Of a stretch of 51,379 nucleotides of DNA, positions 33,361 to 42,536 are shown in pieces (the stretch's first letter is position 1; the number at the start of each line of letters is the position of its first letter). The stretch covers positions 1 through 51,379 of the forward strand of contig JAHIUF010000029.1 in NCBI GenBank assembly GCA_018817005.1. Direction: 5' to 3'. The notes below the pieces were generated by a model. That model worked only from the letters and a program-made list of their open reading frames with translations, was not told the DNA's origin and made no database searches. The stretch comes from Nanobdellota archaeon. Lineage in GTDB: Archaea > Nanobdellota > Nanobdellia > Woesearchaeales > GCA-2686295. A program made the translations under genes and the position numbers.

Positions 33361-34436
33361 AAGCAGCAATAATAAGCCTTGGTAGCATAAGTTCAAAATT
33401 GACTTTTGAAGCAATGAAAAAATACTTTGATGAAGTAGATGAACTAAACATAAAAAATATTGAAATAAACTTAACAGGAAAAGAAGCACAGGTTCTATAT
33501 GATGGGAAGCCAATAGAAAAATATGATTGTATCTTTGCAAAGGGCTCTTTTCGATTTGCCCAAATCTTAAGATCAATCACTGCTATTCTCGAAAAAGAAG
33601 TATATATGCCTATAAAACCTTCAGCTTTCACAATAGGACATGACAAACTTTTGACTCATTTAAAACTTCAAGCACATAAAGTTCCCATGCCAAAGACTTA
33701 TCTTTCCGCAACAATAGGCGCTGCAAAAAAAATTCTTGAAAAAGTAAATTATCCAATTGTTATGAAGTTTCCTCAAGGAACACAAGGTAAAGGTGTTATG
33801 TTTGCAGATTCATATTCTTCTGCATCATCAGTTTTGGATGCATTATCTGCTTTAAGACAACCATTTTTAATTCAAGAATTCATAGAAACTGGAAGCACAG
33901 ATATTAGAGTTATTGTTGTTGGCAAAAAAGTTGTTGCTGCAATGAAACGTCATGGAAAAGAAAATGAAAAAAGAGCAAACATCCACGCAGGAGGTGTGGG
34001 TGAAGCATACACACCTGATTCATACACAGCAAAAATCGCTGTAGAAGCAGTAAAAGCAATTGGTGCGGAGATTTGTGGAGTTGACATTCTTGAAACAGCA
34101 AAAGGTCCTGTTGTTATTGAAGTCAATATCAGCCCAGGACTACAAGGTATAATGAGTACAACAAAAATTGATGTTGCAAATATTATCGCCAAATACTTAG
34201 GTGAAAATACTAAAAAAAGAACTGATACAGAAAAAACTAATGGCACAACAAAAATTTTTGATGACTTAGGAATCGATCAAACCAAGAAACAAATTATCAG
34301 TACATTGGATTTTAGAGGTGCGAGAATTTTACTTCCAGAAATTATAACTAAAATAAGTGGTTTGGGAGAAACTGACAATGTGGAAATAACTGCAAAAGAA
34401 AATTACATCGAAATAAAAAAATTTAATGTAAACTAG
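33357..34436 (+). CDS. rimK: RimK-family ATP-grasp glutamate ligase
   Basis: Adds glutamate or a similar amino acid to a protein or small-molecule carboxyl. Seen: N-terminal pre-ATP-grasp domain, then DKLLTHLKLQAHKVPMPKT, the glycine-rich loop FPQGTQGKGVMF, IQEFIETGSTDIRVIVVG, and metal ligands in VVIEVNISPGLQGI. Usual RimK is about 300 residues; this has 60 extra C-terminal residues of unknown role. Coupled by ATGA to the 19-codon ORFs and thus to the retropepsin gene. Confidence 0.9.
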   Translation: MKAAIISLGSISSKLTFEAMKKYFDEVDELNIKNIEINLTGKEAQVLYDGKPIEKYDCIFAKGSFRFAQILRSITAILEKEVYMPIKPSAFTIGHDKLLTHLKLQAHKVPMPKTYLSATIGAAKKILEKVNYPIVMKFPQGTQGKGVMFADSYSSASSVLDALSALRQPFLIQEFIETGSTDIRVIVVGKKVVAAMKRHGKENEKRANIHAGGVGEAYTPDSYTAKIAVEAVKAIGAEICGVDILETAKGPVVIEVNISPGLQGIMSTTKIDVANIIAKYLGENTKKRTDTEKTNGTTKIFDDLGIDQTKKQIISTLDFRGARILLPEIITKISGLGETDNVEITAKENYIEIKKFNVN

Positions 34437-34457
34437 AAGAAAAAAAAAATTTCAAAA

Positions 34458-34733
34458 TTATAATATATTTCTAATATTATCAATGCTTTTTGCTACTTCT
34501 TCACCTTTCTTAGTCAAAGTTAAAACTTTGAGGCGACCTTGTTTTTCAAAATTTACAAGTCCTGCCTTATTCATCTCCTGCAAAATCTTTACAACATGAC
34601 TATATGTGCAGTCAACGGTTTTTGCAAGGGACGAAGCATAGATATCATGCGTCTTATTTAGAAGAACTACGAGCATCATAGCTGGCTTTTCTCGAAAGAA
34701 AATATTAAACACTTTTTTATTTCTCATCAACAT
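34458..34733 (-). CDS. Small winged-helix (MarR-like) regulator
   Basis: 91 residues: helix-turn-helix DIYASSLAKTVDCTYSHVVKI, recognition helix, and a beta wing NFEKQGRLKVLTLTKKGEEVA. Archaeal regulators of this size bind DNA as dimers. Convergent with rimK. Confidence 0.8.
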   Translation of the reverse strand: MLMRNKKVFNIFFREKPAMMLVVLLNKTHDIYASSLAKTVDCTYSHVVKILQEMNKAGLVNFEKQGRLKVLTLTKKGEEVAKSIDNIRNIL

Positions 34734-34884
34734 CTACACCCCAACATATTTTTGAATATTTTACTATTTAAAAATTTATATCTTTAATAACATATAACCA
34801 ATAATATACTTGTGAAAGTATATATTAGAAATTAATCGCTAGTATATAAAGGTTTCGATTTCCTTCGAGAAAATACAAAAAAAA

Positions 34885-35082
34885 TCATCTTCGGATTCTT
34901 AAATCAACACCATAATCACCATAAACCACTGCAAGAGGCGCCTCTATAAACCTATAACGAAAGGTGCGCTTATATTTATCAAAACGAGTATGGTTCGTAG
35001 AAATACTAGAATTAACAACCCAATGATGTCTGGATTCCCTAACAATATGAAACAACTCATATTTCAAGACTGCTTTATTATA
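34885..35082 (-). pseudogene. In-frame extension after a TAG stop
   Basis: The reading frame of 35083-35463 continues past its TAG (35083-35085) for 66 more codons (starting YNKAVLKYELF, ending DYGVDLRIRR). A TTG at 35067 could start it, but no ATG exists. The segment has WVVNSS...DYGVDL against WVINVN...DSFVVDL before the stop, so it may be a degenerate duplicate or a readthrough extension. Confidence 0.35.
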
Positions 35083-35463
35083 CTAATCATTTTTTAAGTC
35101 TACAACAAAAGAGTCAATACCTAAACAATAACAATAGCTGGTGTTTATACTATCATCAGACAATCTGTTAACATTAATCACCCAATTAGAAGGTATGTTC
35201 AACTTAGTCCTCTCGGATTCAGAAATGAGTTTGACATCAGAGTCAGATTTTAAAGGAGTGCCTTTCTTAATAGCACACTCATTTAGATAAATAGAACCAT
35301 TAAGTAAAATCAAAGCAGATAGACCCAAACCAAGAACAACATCATAATATCTTTTAAATCCCTTGATAGATTTTTGAAACTCAACAATATATGATTCACT
35401 ATAACCCTCATTTCTCAGCCTTTCCTTATCACAAAGTTTATTGAAAAACACGAAAATTACCAA
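35083..35463 (-). CDS. Single-pass membrane protein of unknown function
   Basis: 126 residues with TTG start (a GTG five codons in is an alternative). A hydrophobic segment at about 40-60 (YDVVLGLGLSALILLNGSIYL) follows a charged helix. The C-terminal half is soluble with CYC. It overlaps the end of the 454-residue membrane gene by 7 bases. Confidence 0.5.
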   Translation of the reverse strand: MVIFVFFNKLCDKERLRNEGYSESYIVEFQKSIKGFKRYYDVVLGLGLSALILLNGSIYLNECAIKKGTPLKSDSDVKLISESERTKLNIPSNWVINVNRLSDDSINTSYCYCLGIDSFVVDLKND

Positions 35464-36821
35464 TATTTATTATATCTAGAATCATTTTTTGTATAATCAA
35501 CAGTTTTTTGTCTCCACCAATTGAAATGGTCACCAGCTTTGTGAAATCCAAAACCTACAAGACCGCCAACAACTGCACTTGCAAGCATTCCAAGCGCAAC
35601 AACACCCATACGAAACCTATCAACATCAACGCCTTCAGAAAAGTTCATTTTGTAAGTGGTTTTCGCAATCTTCATCAAATCACGTGCAACTTTTTTTGAG
35701 TTACCGGGTTCGTTGTCAAGTTCAATTCCTATCAATTCCTCAACCTTTTGGTATAAAATAGGCATCTGGTCTCTTGTGTATTGGATTGCATCCACAAATT
35801 CTGCAATTGAATTATGAAGCACAATTCCATTATGAAGTGCTTCTTCTGCAACTTGAAACTCTTTTGGTCCGGAGTCAGATCTTGCATATGTCCTGTAATG
35901 ATGACTTCTTGAGTGATTTTTTGCATGACGCCAAGAATCAGCATCTGAATGTAATAGTTTCCATGCAGCATATATTTTTGGCAAGTTATTATTAAGAGTT
36001 GAACCTGTGAACCAACTATTTGCAAGATTCATAAACTCATCAGCATCTAAATTAGCCATTTCACCTTTTTTTTCTAACCCATCTCTGCTTGATTCAGCTG
36101 CATATTCACCATCTGCGTGTGTTTCAGATGTTGTTCTTAGTTTTGTTTGAAATTTTAAACTTGGATGTGCATCTAGCATTACATCAAGACTTCTTGAAGC
36201 TGCCTCACCATGTTTCTTGTAATAATAATAATCATGATTCGTGTGATCATACACTTCTCTTGTTTGAGTCTTACCATCACTATCAGTGTATGTTTCTGTT
36301 CTGTTAACATCATTATGAAAATCACGCCACGCTTCATCAAAAGACTCATTTACTTGGGCTGAGCGATTCATTACATCTACAAATGGCTCTAGCTGTTTGA
36401 GACTTTTTGATGCAAATTCGGGTATTTCAGAAGCTAAATCTTTTAAATTATAGTGCCATCTTTTTCCAGTTATATCAATTCGTTCTTCGAGTTCTGATGC
36501 AAACAAGTGTATGTTGTAATCGAAAAAAGCTCTTTTATGGGAGTCATCCCAACACTCAAATATTTTCATTAAAGCATCGCTTGTCTTTGGAAGATAAAGA
36601 TTTAATGGTGTTAATTCAACCCCATCTTTAGCCGCATCTTTCTCTATTTGTGATATCTCTGAGAAAACAAGTGGTATCTGTTTTTTTCTATCAAGCTCAG
36701 TTTTGACAAGATAGAATCCTGATGTTGCAAGTCCTAAAAACATTCCTATATATACTTCTATTGAAGTGTTTCTAAGAATTGTTTTAAAATCATTCCAAAG
36801 ATTATTTATTTTTGAATTCAA
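35457..36821 (-). CDS. Two-segment membrane protein with large soluble domain
   Basis: 454 residues. Hydrophobic segments at about 22-40 (VYIGMFLGLATSGFYLV) and 408-428 (MGVVALGMLASAVVGGLVGF) flank a 360-residue soluble, mostly helical domain rich in His, Asp and Tyr (e.g. YDHTNHDYYYYKKHG). Family not recognised. It heads a small operon with the 126-residue membrane protein. Confidence 0.6.
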   Translation of the reverse strand: MNSKINNLWNDFKTILRNTSIEVYIGMFLGLATSGFYLVKTELDRKKQIPLVFSEISQIEKDAAKDGVELTPLNLYLPKTSDALMKIFECWDDSHKRAFFDYNIHLFASELEERIDITGKRWHYNLKDLASEIPEFASKSLKQLEPFVDVMNRSAQVNESFDEAWRDFHNDVNRTETYTDSDGKTQTREVYDHTNHDYYYYKKHGEAASRSLDVMLDAHPSLKFQTKLRTTSETHADGEYAAESSRDGLEKKGEMANLDADEFMNLANSWFTGSTLNNNLPKIYAAWKLLHSDADSWRHAKNHSRSHHYRTYARSDSGPKEFQVAEEALHNGIVLHNSIAEFVDAIQYTRDQMPILYQKVEELIGIELDNEPGNSKKVARDLMKIAKTTYKMNFSEGVDVDRFRMGVVALGMLASAVVGGLVGFGFHKAGDHFNWWRQKTVDYTKNDSRYNKYW

Positions 36822-36872
36822 TGTTTTCTTTGAGAATCTATTTGCATATATAAATATTTCGATTTATAACTA

Positions 36873-37532
36873 CTAAACAGTGGTGTTTTTATTTGCCAAA
36901 TTGTACAATACATTATAAGCACTCATCAAGTCTTTCTCCTTAAAGAAAATTATTATCTCAGGAATACAACTCATAATTTCAATGATATTTATGTGATTAC
37001 CTGAAAGTTGAGATGAAAGAACAGTTACAACGCCAGGAGTATACCATGCACGCTCATCAAGATGAATAGTCACTTCAGCCAAATCCTCTTCAATTTTGAC
37101 AATTTTTTGTTCCGGAACAATCTCCTTTGCTTTTTTAAGGTTTTTCTGATCAATAAGAATCTTTATAGATTCATCTGCCTGGATTATCCTGAGCACATTA
37201 TTTTTACCAACTTCAACAACAGTAAAAAGCTTCGGTATTAATTTCTCAGTTTCCTGATCTTTTTCTAAAGTTAAACTTACGATGCCATTTTTTGAAGACA
37301 TCGTTGAATCAGAAATAACCTCGAGCGCTTTAGTAAACACCTCATTAAGAGGATTTTCAGTTTGGTATCTGCGTATGGCGCTTATAACAGCATTAACAGG
37401 CGCGGACAAACTTAAAGTTTTGATTATGTAAAATGCCAAAGCTCGTTTATTAATAACATTCCTAGACAAACTACTCCTAAGTATTGGGTCACTATCTAAA
37501 AAACCCCACACAGTTTTAGTTATATTATCCAT
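36873..37532 (-). CDS. ACT-domain protein, paralogue of 2222-2851
   Basis: 219 residues; N-terminal helical half, then strand-rich middle and C-terminal ACT-type segment (YTPGVVTVLSSQLS, INIIEIMSC, FFKEKDLMSAYNVL). The pattern PGV...NIIEIMSC matches VPGVMGYL...NIVETMSC in the gene near argG. Amino-acid binding is likely; ligand unknown. Confidence 0.6.
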   Translation of the reverse strand: MDNITKTVWGFLDSDPILRSSLSRNVINKRALAFYIIKTLSLSAPVNAVISAIRRYQTENPLNEVFTKALEVISDSTMSSKNGIVSLTLEKDQETEKLIPKLFTVVEVGKNNVLRIIQADESIKILIDQKNLKKAKEIVPEQKIVKIEEDLAEVTIHLDERAWYTPGVVTVLSSQLSGNHINIIEIMSCIPEIIIFFKEKDLMSAYNVLYNLANKNTTV

Positions 37533-37639
37533 TTTAGAATAATATTTGTCAGAATTTATAAATTTTTGCTTTTTTAGTCACAAATTTTAAATAATGACTC
37601 ATCCATAAAAAGAAGTTCATAAAACTTAGGTGATGAAAT

Positions 37640-37831
37640 ATGAACATAAAAAGAAGCATAGACGAACACACAATCAGACACGATAATTTGAGAGATCAAT
37701 ATAGAACAGAACAACAACCATTGTATCAATTCAAGCAAGTGCCAGCATATGAAATTGGTGAAACAGAACAACAATGTCCAATCTGGGGAGCACCCATAAT
37801 GGGACTATACGTGAAAATAAATCCAAAATAA
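37640..37831 (+). CDS. Unknown 63-residue protein
   Basis: ATG follows AGGTGATGAA. Polar N-terminus rich in Arg, Asp and Gln; the C-terminal WGAPIMGLYVKINPK is mildly hydrophobic. It has a single cysteine. Convergent with the helicase gene. Family not recognised. Confidence 0.5.
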   Translation: MNIKRSIDEHTIRHDNLRDQYRTEQQPLYQFKQVPAYEIGETEQQCPIWGAPIMGLYVKINPK

Positions 37832-37837
37832 AAAAAA

Positions 37838-39088
37838 CTAATTATCAATATTCCAACGAGCATAGTTATTAGTAGAATTATTCGAAGGTTTTCGAGAATA
37901 ATTGCCTCTTCGATGATTATTAAACCTGTTTGAAGGTCTGTGCCTTTTTTCAGTAGTTTCTTTCTTAATAACAACGTTTTTTAACTCTGGAACATCTATT
38001 TTTTCAATAGAAATAGTCGAATAAGCCTTCTGAATACTATAAAAATTATTATGATCTCTTGAAGAAAGAATATTTATAATGATCCCTTCTTTTCCAGCCC
38101 TTGCAGTTCTTCCAATACGATGGATATACTCTTTGGAATCATTAGGAATATCATAATTATAAATATGCGACACATCAGGAATGTCAAGGCCTCTTGCAGC
38201 AACATCAGTACAAACCAAAACTTTAGTGTTTTTAGATTGAAACTTATCCATATTTGCAGAACGCTTAGCCTGACTAAAACCACCATGAATAGCAATAGCA
38301 TCAAGATTATTAGCCCGAAGATTCTTAGATATAAAATCCGCTTGTCTTCTAGTATTACAAAAAATAATTACCAACCCACCATGCTCTTTTGATAAAAGAT
38401 GAACAAGCAAAGAAAATTTTATATTATCTCTAACATCATAATAAATTTGTTTAAGCTTCGAAGGATCAACATATGGCTTTGCAGAAATACTCTCAGGATT
38501 AGACATGTATTTATTTTTTATTCTTTCAATATCAGATGATAATGTAGCTGAGAATAAAAGAGTCTGTCGTTTTTTAGGACAAACACTTATAATCTTATCA
38601 ACATCATCAATAAAACCCATATCAACCATTCTGTCAGCTTCATCTAAAACAAATATTTGTACATTAGAAAGATCAATTGTTCCCCGTTCCATATGATCAA
38701 GAAATCTACCAGGCGTTGCAACAACAACATCCGCTTTTTTTAATTTAGCAAATTGCGGATTAATAGAAACACCACCATAAATAGCAGTCACATACAAAGA
38801 CTTATATTTTGAAAATTCTTTTAAAGCTTCAGAAACCTGTTCTGCCAACTCTCTTGTTGGAGTCAGAACAACCGCTTTGACACCAGGACCTGCTTGCATG
38901 TTCTGAATAATAGCACAAGCAAAAGCAAGAGTCTTACCACTACCAGTAGAAGATCTGCCAATAACATCTTTTCCTTGCAAAATTAAAGGAATTGATTTCT
39001 CCTGAATATAAGTAGGTTCTACAAAGTTTTTTTCCCGAATAGTTTTTAAAATCTGTTCAGAAATACCCAAATCATTAAATGATATCAT
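37838..39088 (-). CDS. DEAD-box RNA helicase
   Basis: All core motifs are present: Q-motif, GSTGSGKT-type Walker A (RSSTGSGKTLA), PTRELA, TPGR, DEAD (LDEADRMVD), SAT, and HRIGRTARAG. The last 45 residues are Arg/Asn/Gly-rich (RPSNRFNNHRRGNYSRK), an RNA-binding tail as in cold-shock helicases. A cold-shock-domain gene lies 23 bases upstream on the same strand, suggesting joint RNA chaperoning. Confidence 0.94.
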   Translation of the reverse strand: MISFNDLGISEQILKTIREKNFVEPTYIQEKSIPLILQGKDVIGRSSTGSGKTLAFACAIIQNMQAGPGVKAVVLTPTRELAEQVSEALKEFSKYKSLYVTAIYGGVSINPQFAKLKKADVVVATPGRFLDHMERGTIDLSNVQIFVLDEADRMVDMGFIDDVDKIISVCPKKRQTLLFSATLSSDIERIKNKYMSNPESISAKPYVDPSKLKQIYYDVRDNIKFSLLVHLLSKEHGGLVIIFCNTRRQADFISKNLRANNLDAIAIHGGFSQAKRSANMDKFQSKNTKVLVCTDVAARGLDIPDVSHIYNYDIPNDSKEYIHRIGRTARAGKEGIIINILSSRDHNNFYSIQKAYSTISIEKIDVPELKNVVIKKETTEKRHRPSNRFNNHRRGNYSRKPSNNSTNNYARWNIDN

Positions 39089-39111
39089 TTTAATACTTTA
39101 GAAATAGACAT

Positions 39112-39300
39112 TTATTTCTTAACGTTTTGAGCTACAAGACCTCTATCAGTTTCTGTACCTTCAAATTCAACATCATCATTCTCTTCCAACGCCACTTGAT
39201 CAATAATTTGTGATAAGTGCACAAAATAATCTTTTCCATCTTCGCCAGTGATAAAACCGAATCTTTTCGCGGCGTTAAAAAATTTTACTTTTCCCTTCAT
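39112..39300 (-). CDS. Cold-shock domain protein
   Basis: MKGKVKFFNAAKRFGFITGE holds RNP1 (RFGFI) and DYFVHLS is RNP2; full length at 62 residues. ATG at 39300 is chosen because the family starts there; another in-frame start lies 5 codons earlier. Single-stranded nucleic-acid binding, likely partner of the helicase downstream. Confidence 0.9.
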   Translation of the reverse strand: MKGKVKFFNAAKRFGFITGEDGKDYFVHLSQIIDQVALEENDDVEFEGTETDRGLVAQNVKK

Positions 39301-39587
39301 TTTATTTTTCCTCAAAGTTTATTCAATCAGAAAATCATCATAAAAAAATGTTATAATTGTGAAATTCTGTTGTTTTTTAAATAAAAAAATCGTCTCCATT
39401 AATAAAGGCTTCGGATTTTTGAAGGAAAAAACCTATTTTTAAAAAAATAAAACTTATTTGAAAAAGTAAAATATAACAAAATAATAACTATAATAACACA
39501 TAAATAACCTAATGAACAAAGTTTGATGAATCTACTCTTTAAGTTCCACAATAATTAAAAAGAATAAACATTTATTAGTACACTATT

Positions 39588-40199
39588 ATGCATAAAAGCC
39601 TAATAAATATCAAAAAACTATTTTCAACAGTCAACAAGTATCTACATGAACACCCCATAATAAAATTCATAATACTTATAATTGTGATAGTTGGATATAT
39701 GTCTCTATCAATAATGAAGTTTGGTGGTAAAGAAGGATTTATTGTCAGCGTTCTTACATGGAGTTTCTTTGTCCTGTGCACACCAATCGCTGACGCAGGA
39801 TTTCTGTTAGACCTACCAATCAGAATATTTACAGGTCTTAGAATGATATATTCAGAGATAATAGTCTGGATAATAGCAATATCAATTAACATTTTTATTA
39901 GTTTAACAACGCCTTCAGTGTACAACGATACACTAATATTATCAATATTTCAACACATAATCTCCCAACCAATACCCTATTGGAGTATCATAATCCTATC
40001 AGCACTCGGAACGTTTTTCTCACTGTTATTCGGAGATGAAATAATAGACATATCCTATGAAAACAAAAAAGAAAGAGAGCATCATCAGAAACACAAACAC
40101 AAGCACCATTTCATAATCCTGCTGTTTTTATTTGTACTAATATTAATAGTATATGATTTTCTTTTAAACAAATTAGGGTTTCAAATACCCTTATTCTAA
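39588..40199 (+). CDS. Polytopic membrane protein with His-rich loop
   Basis: 203 residues with about five hydrophobic segments (around 25-45, 52-75, 88-110, 132-152 and 177-197). A His/Lys cluster REHHQKHKHKHH precedes the last segment and may bind metal. The 270 bases upstream are AT-rich with no ORF that I trust. Family not recognised. Confidence 0.65.
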   Translation: MHKSLINIKKLFSTVNKYLHEHPIIKFIILIIVIVGYMSLSIMKFGGKEGFIVSVLTWSFFVLCTPIADAGFLLDLPIRIFTGLRMIYSEIIVWIIAISINIFISLTTPSVYNDTLILSIFQHIISQPIPYWSIIILSALGTFFSLLFGDEIIDISYENKKEREHHQKHKHKHHFIILLFLFVLILIVYDFLLNKLGFQIPLF

Positions 40200-40217
40200 A
40201 GAAAAAACTCTAAACTG

Positions 40218-41720
40218 CTATAAATTCTTCTGTATCTTTTTCTCCCTGTAAGTATAAGGAACGTAAATCTTTTTTTTAGTCTTAGGATCAAGCCCAGTAT
40301 AATACATACAAGTAGAAATAGTCATTGGTGTAGGTGTGAAAATCTGAACAGCTTCCGGATTTTTATCCTCTTTAATAATTTCTTTGAGCTCATTTGCTTC
40401 TTTTTCGCCTGAACCAGGGTGCGCAGAAACATAATAATAAGATAACTCCTTGTTCTTGCTATATTTATAAAACAATCTTCGAAATTCTTTCAAACCAGAA
40501 ATATCTTTATTCATAAGCTGAAGCACATGCTTATTAACATGCTCAGGGGCAATTCTTAAAGTATCAAAAATATGATGCAAAGCAACCTCTTTTATGTATT
40601 CCTCATTTGTAAGATCAAACCTGATACCACTTCGTATATAGACATTCTTGACACCCAGAACAGCTCTTGTTTTCTTTAATAACGAAATCATTCGCTTATT
40701 TGAACGATCAAGAGACGAACATTTTAAGCAGATCCCATCAGCACACTTATCACAATCCAAACCATACATGTTAGCGCTTGGACCTCCCAAATCATCAATG
40801 TTGCCCTTGAAATGTATTAAATTAGTTATTCTTTTAACCTCACGGATTATTGATTCTTCACTTCTCGAAACAACACGATCACCCTGAAGTAATGTAAGCG
40901 AGCAAAAATTGCACTTCCCAATACAGCCCCTATGCGTTACAACTGAAAATTCAAAGCCTCTCAATTCTTTCGGCACAGCCCTTGTGAAAGACAATTCATA
41001 ATATTCATCCAAATCACGACTAGTATATTTTGGACTTTTATACTGCAAACAATATCTCGTATCAATTTTTTGTGCCAGATTCTTCTTGATTGATAATTGC
41101 AACTGCATATCACAAAATTTGCTTTTTGAAGAAATCACTTCTTCAGCGCTAGGCAAAACCTCAAAACCATCAGGTAATTCTCTTGAAATTATACAAGTAC
41201 CTTCGATTGCTTTTAACTCCTCACCATTTTTTATTCTCTTCGCAATTTCCAAAATAGGTTTTTCACCACTTCCATAAACCAAGATATCAGCTCTTGTATC
41301 AAACAATATTGGTTTTCGAAGCCGGTTTTCCCAATAATCATAATGAACAAATCTTCTAAGGCTTCCTTCAGTTCCCCCTAAAATAATCTTTGAATCTTTG
41401 AATCTTTTTTTAATCCAGTTAGAATAAACAGTTACAGCTCTGTCAGGAGGAAATCTTACAGCCCGTTTCTGATGCTTATCTTCAGCTCTTAATTTTTTTA
41501 GCGGAGTATAATTTCTAACCATTGAATCAATGCTTCCACTGCTCACGCCAAAAAAGAGTTTTGGCTTTCCAAGAGATAATATTTCTTTCTCACATAAAGG
41601 CATCTCTATTACTCCAACACTATACCCATTCTTTTCCAAGAGCCTTTTAATAATCGCAACACCACACAAAGGATGATCAAAATATTCTGCTCCAAAAACC
41701 AAAATTATATCATATTGCAT
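40218..41720 (-). CDS. YgiQ-family radical SAM protein (UPF0313)
   Basis: Radical SAM cluster HRGCIGKCNFCSL (Cys-x3-Cys-x2-Cys) near the middle, preceded by GGTEGSLRRFVHYDYW and followed by DLGGPSANMYG and APEHVNKHVLQLMNK, all typical of YgiQ. A second cysteine group (CDKCADGICLKC) matches the family. The N-terminal region is cobalamin-domain-like. The reaction is unknown. Confidence 0.92.
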   Translation of the reverse strand: MQYDIILVFGAEYFDHPLCGVAIIKRLLEKNGYSVGVIEMPLCEKEILSLGKPKLFFGVSSGSIDSMVRNYTPLKKLRAEDKHQKRAVRFPPDRAVTVYSNWIKKRFKDSKIILGGTEGSLRRFVHYDYWENRLRKPILFDTRADILVYGSGEKPILEIAKRIKNGEELKAIEGTCIISRELPDGFEVLPSAEEVISSKSKFCDMQLQLSIKKNLAQKIDTRYCLQYKSPKYTSRDLDEYYELSFTRAVPKELRGFEFSVVTHRGCIGKCNFCSLTLLQGDRVVSRSEESIIREVKRITNLIHFKGNIDDLGGPSANMYGLDCDKCADGICLKCSSLDRSNKRMISLLKKTRAVLGVKNVYIRSGIRFDLTNEEYIKEVALHHIFDTLRIAPEHVNKHVLQLMNKDISGLKEFRRLFYKYSKNKELSYYYVSAHPGSGEKEANELKEIIKEDKNPEAVQIFTPTPMTISTCMYYTGLDPKTKKKIYVPYTYREKKIQKNL

Positions 41721-41878
41721 AGAACATAAAGTATTACTGTTTTTTTAAGAACTTTGTGATTTACGAACAAAAAACACCAAAAAAAGAACAAAAACACTAA
41801 TTTAACCTTAAAAAAACCTACTATTTTATATATGAAAAGGTTTTTTAGGTCATAACATAGTAATTGGAGGTAACAAAA

Positions 41879-42022
41879 ATGGTAGAAGGATATTGCGTTA
41901 AGTGTAAAGCAAAAAAAGAAATGTCAGAAGCACAAGAAGTGACTATGAAAAATGGTCGAAAAGCAATGAAAGGCAAGTGCCCAACTTGTGGAACTGGTAT
42001 GTACAGAATCTTAGGGAAATAA
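41879..42022 (+). CDS. DUF5679-type zinc-ribbon mini-protein
   Basis: 47 residues with GGAGG 8 bases before ATG. MVEGYCVKCKAKKEM and KCPTCGTGMYRILGK give two CxxC knuckles, the DUF5679 pattern common in archaea. TATA-like TATTTTATATATG is about 50 bases upstream. Function unknown. Confidence 0.82.
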   Translation: MVEGYCVKCKAKKEMSEAQEVTMKNGRKAMKGKCPTCGTGMYRILGK

Positions 42023-42194
42023 AAACCCTAAATTTTTTTTATTTTTTTATTAGAAAAAAGCTATCTTAAATCAATTTTTAAAATTATTTATTTTGAATTA
42101 TTTGTCTTAAGCTATTTATTTCCCATAGTATTCAAAATCCACCGAAATAATTAAATATCTAAACAATTAATGTTTCTTTTGTTTTAAATAAAAA

Positions 42195-42311
42195 ATGGCT
42201 ATTGGCTTTTGCTTTACGTGCGGCAAAGAGCTTGATACAGAAAATTCTTTACAGTTTCAGGAAAAAGTTTTTTGTTGCCCAGAATGTAAGAATCGTTTCA
42301 TGGGTTTTTAA
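42195..42311 (+). CDS. 38-residue zinc-ribbon mini-protein
   Basis: MAIGFCFTCGKELD followed by FCCPECKNRFMGF gives CxxC and CxxC, a minimal treble-clef or ribbon. No ribosome site is obvious, so a leaderless start is likely. Too short for automatic calling but the cysteine spacing supports a real gene. Confidence 0.65.
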   Translation: MAIGFCFTCGKELDTENSLQFQEKVFCCPECKNRFMGF

Positions 42312-42339
42312 GAATTCACAAATCTTCATGTAATGAGAT

Positions 42340-42528
42340 TTAACTATTTAGTTTTATGAAGTTTTTTATGCTTCGATCATATGTTTTTTCAGCATTAGCT
42401 GGAAAGAAACATGCGGGCAGTTCTTTTCTGTTTCTATGATAACTTACGCATTCGCAGCACAATCCTTTTTTTTCACATGGATATGTGCAGTTGCAGTTTT
42501 CTTTATTTGCTTCCTTTTCGCATTCCAT
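42340..42528 (-). CDS. DUF6485-type cysteine-rich protein
   Basis: 62 residues, eight cysteines: [20 protein letters not shown] and LPACFFP match the DUF6485 pattern. ATG at 42528 is used; frames further upstream run through tRNA-Lys. The start is only 8 bases after the tRNA 3' end on the same strand, so the mRNA may be made by tRNA processing. Confidence 0.8.
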   Translation of the reverse strand: MECEKEANKENCNCTYPCEKKGLCCECVSYHRNRKELPACFFPANAEKTYDRSIKNFIKLNS

Positions 42529-42536
42529 TTTTTTTA

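Noticed and set aside
35083-35085. Pyrrolysine or other recoding at TAG
   Set aside because: No pyl genes or recoding element are visible; degeneration is simpler.
36407-36631. Plus-strand ORFs within 35457-36821
   Set aside because: Shadows of the membrane protein gene, without ribosome sites or protein-like composition.
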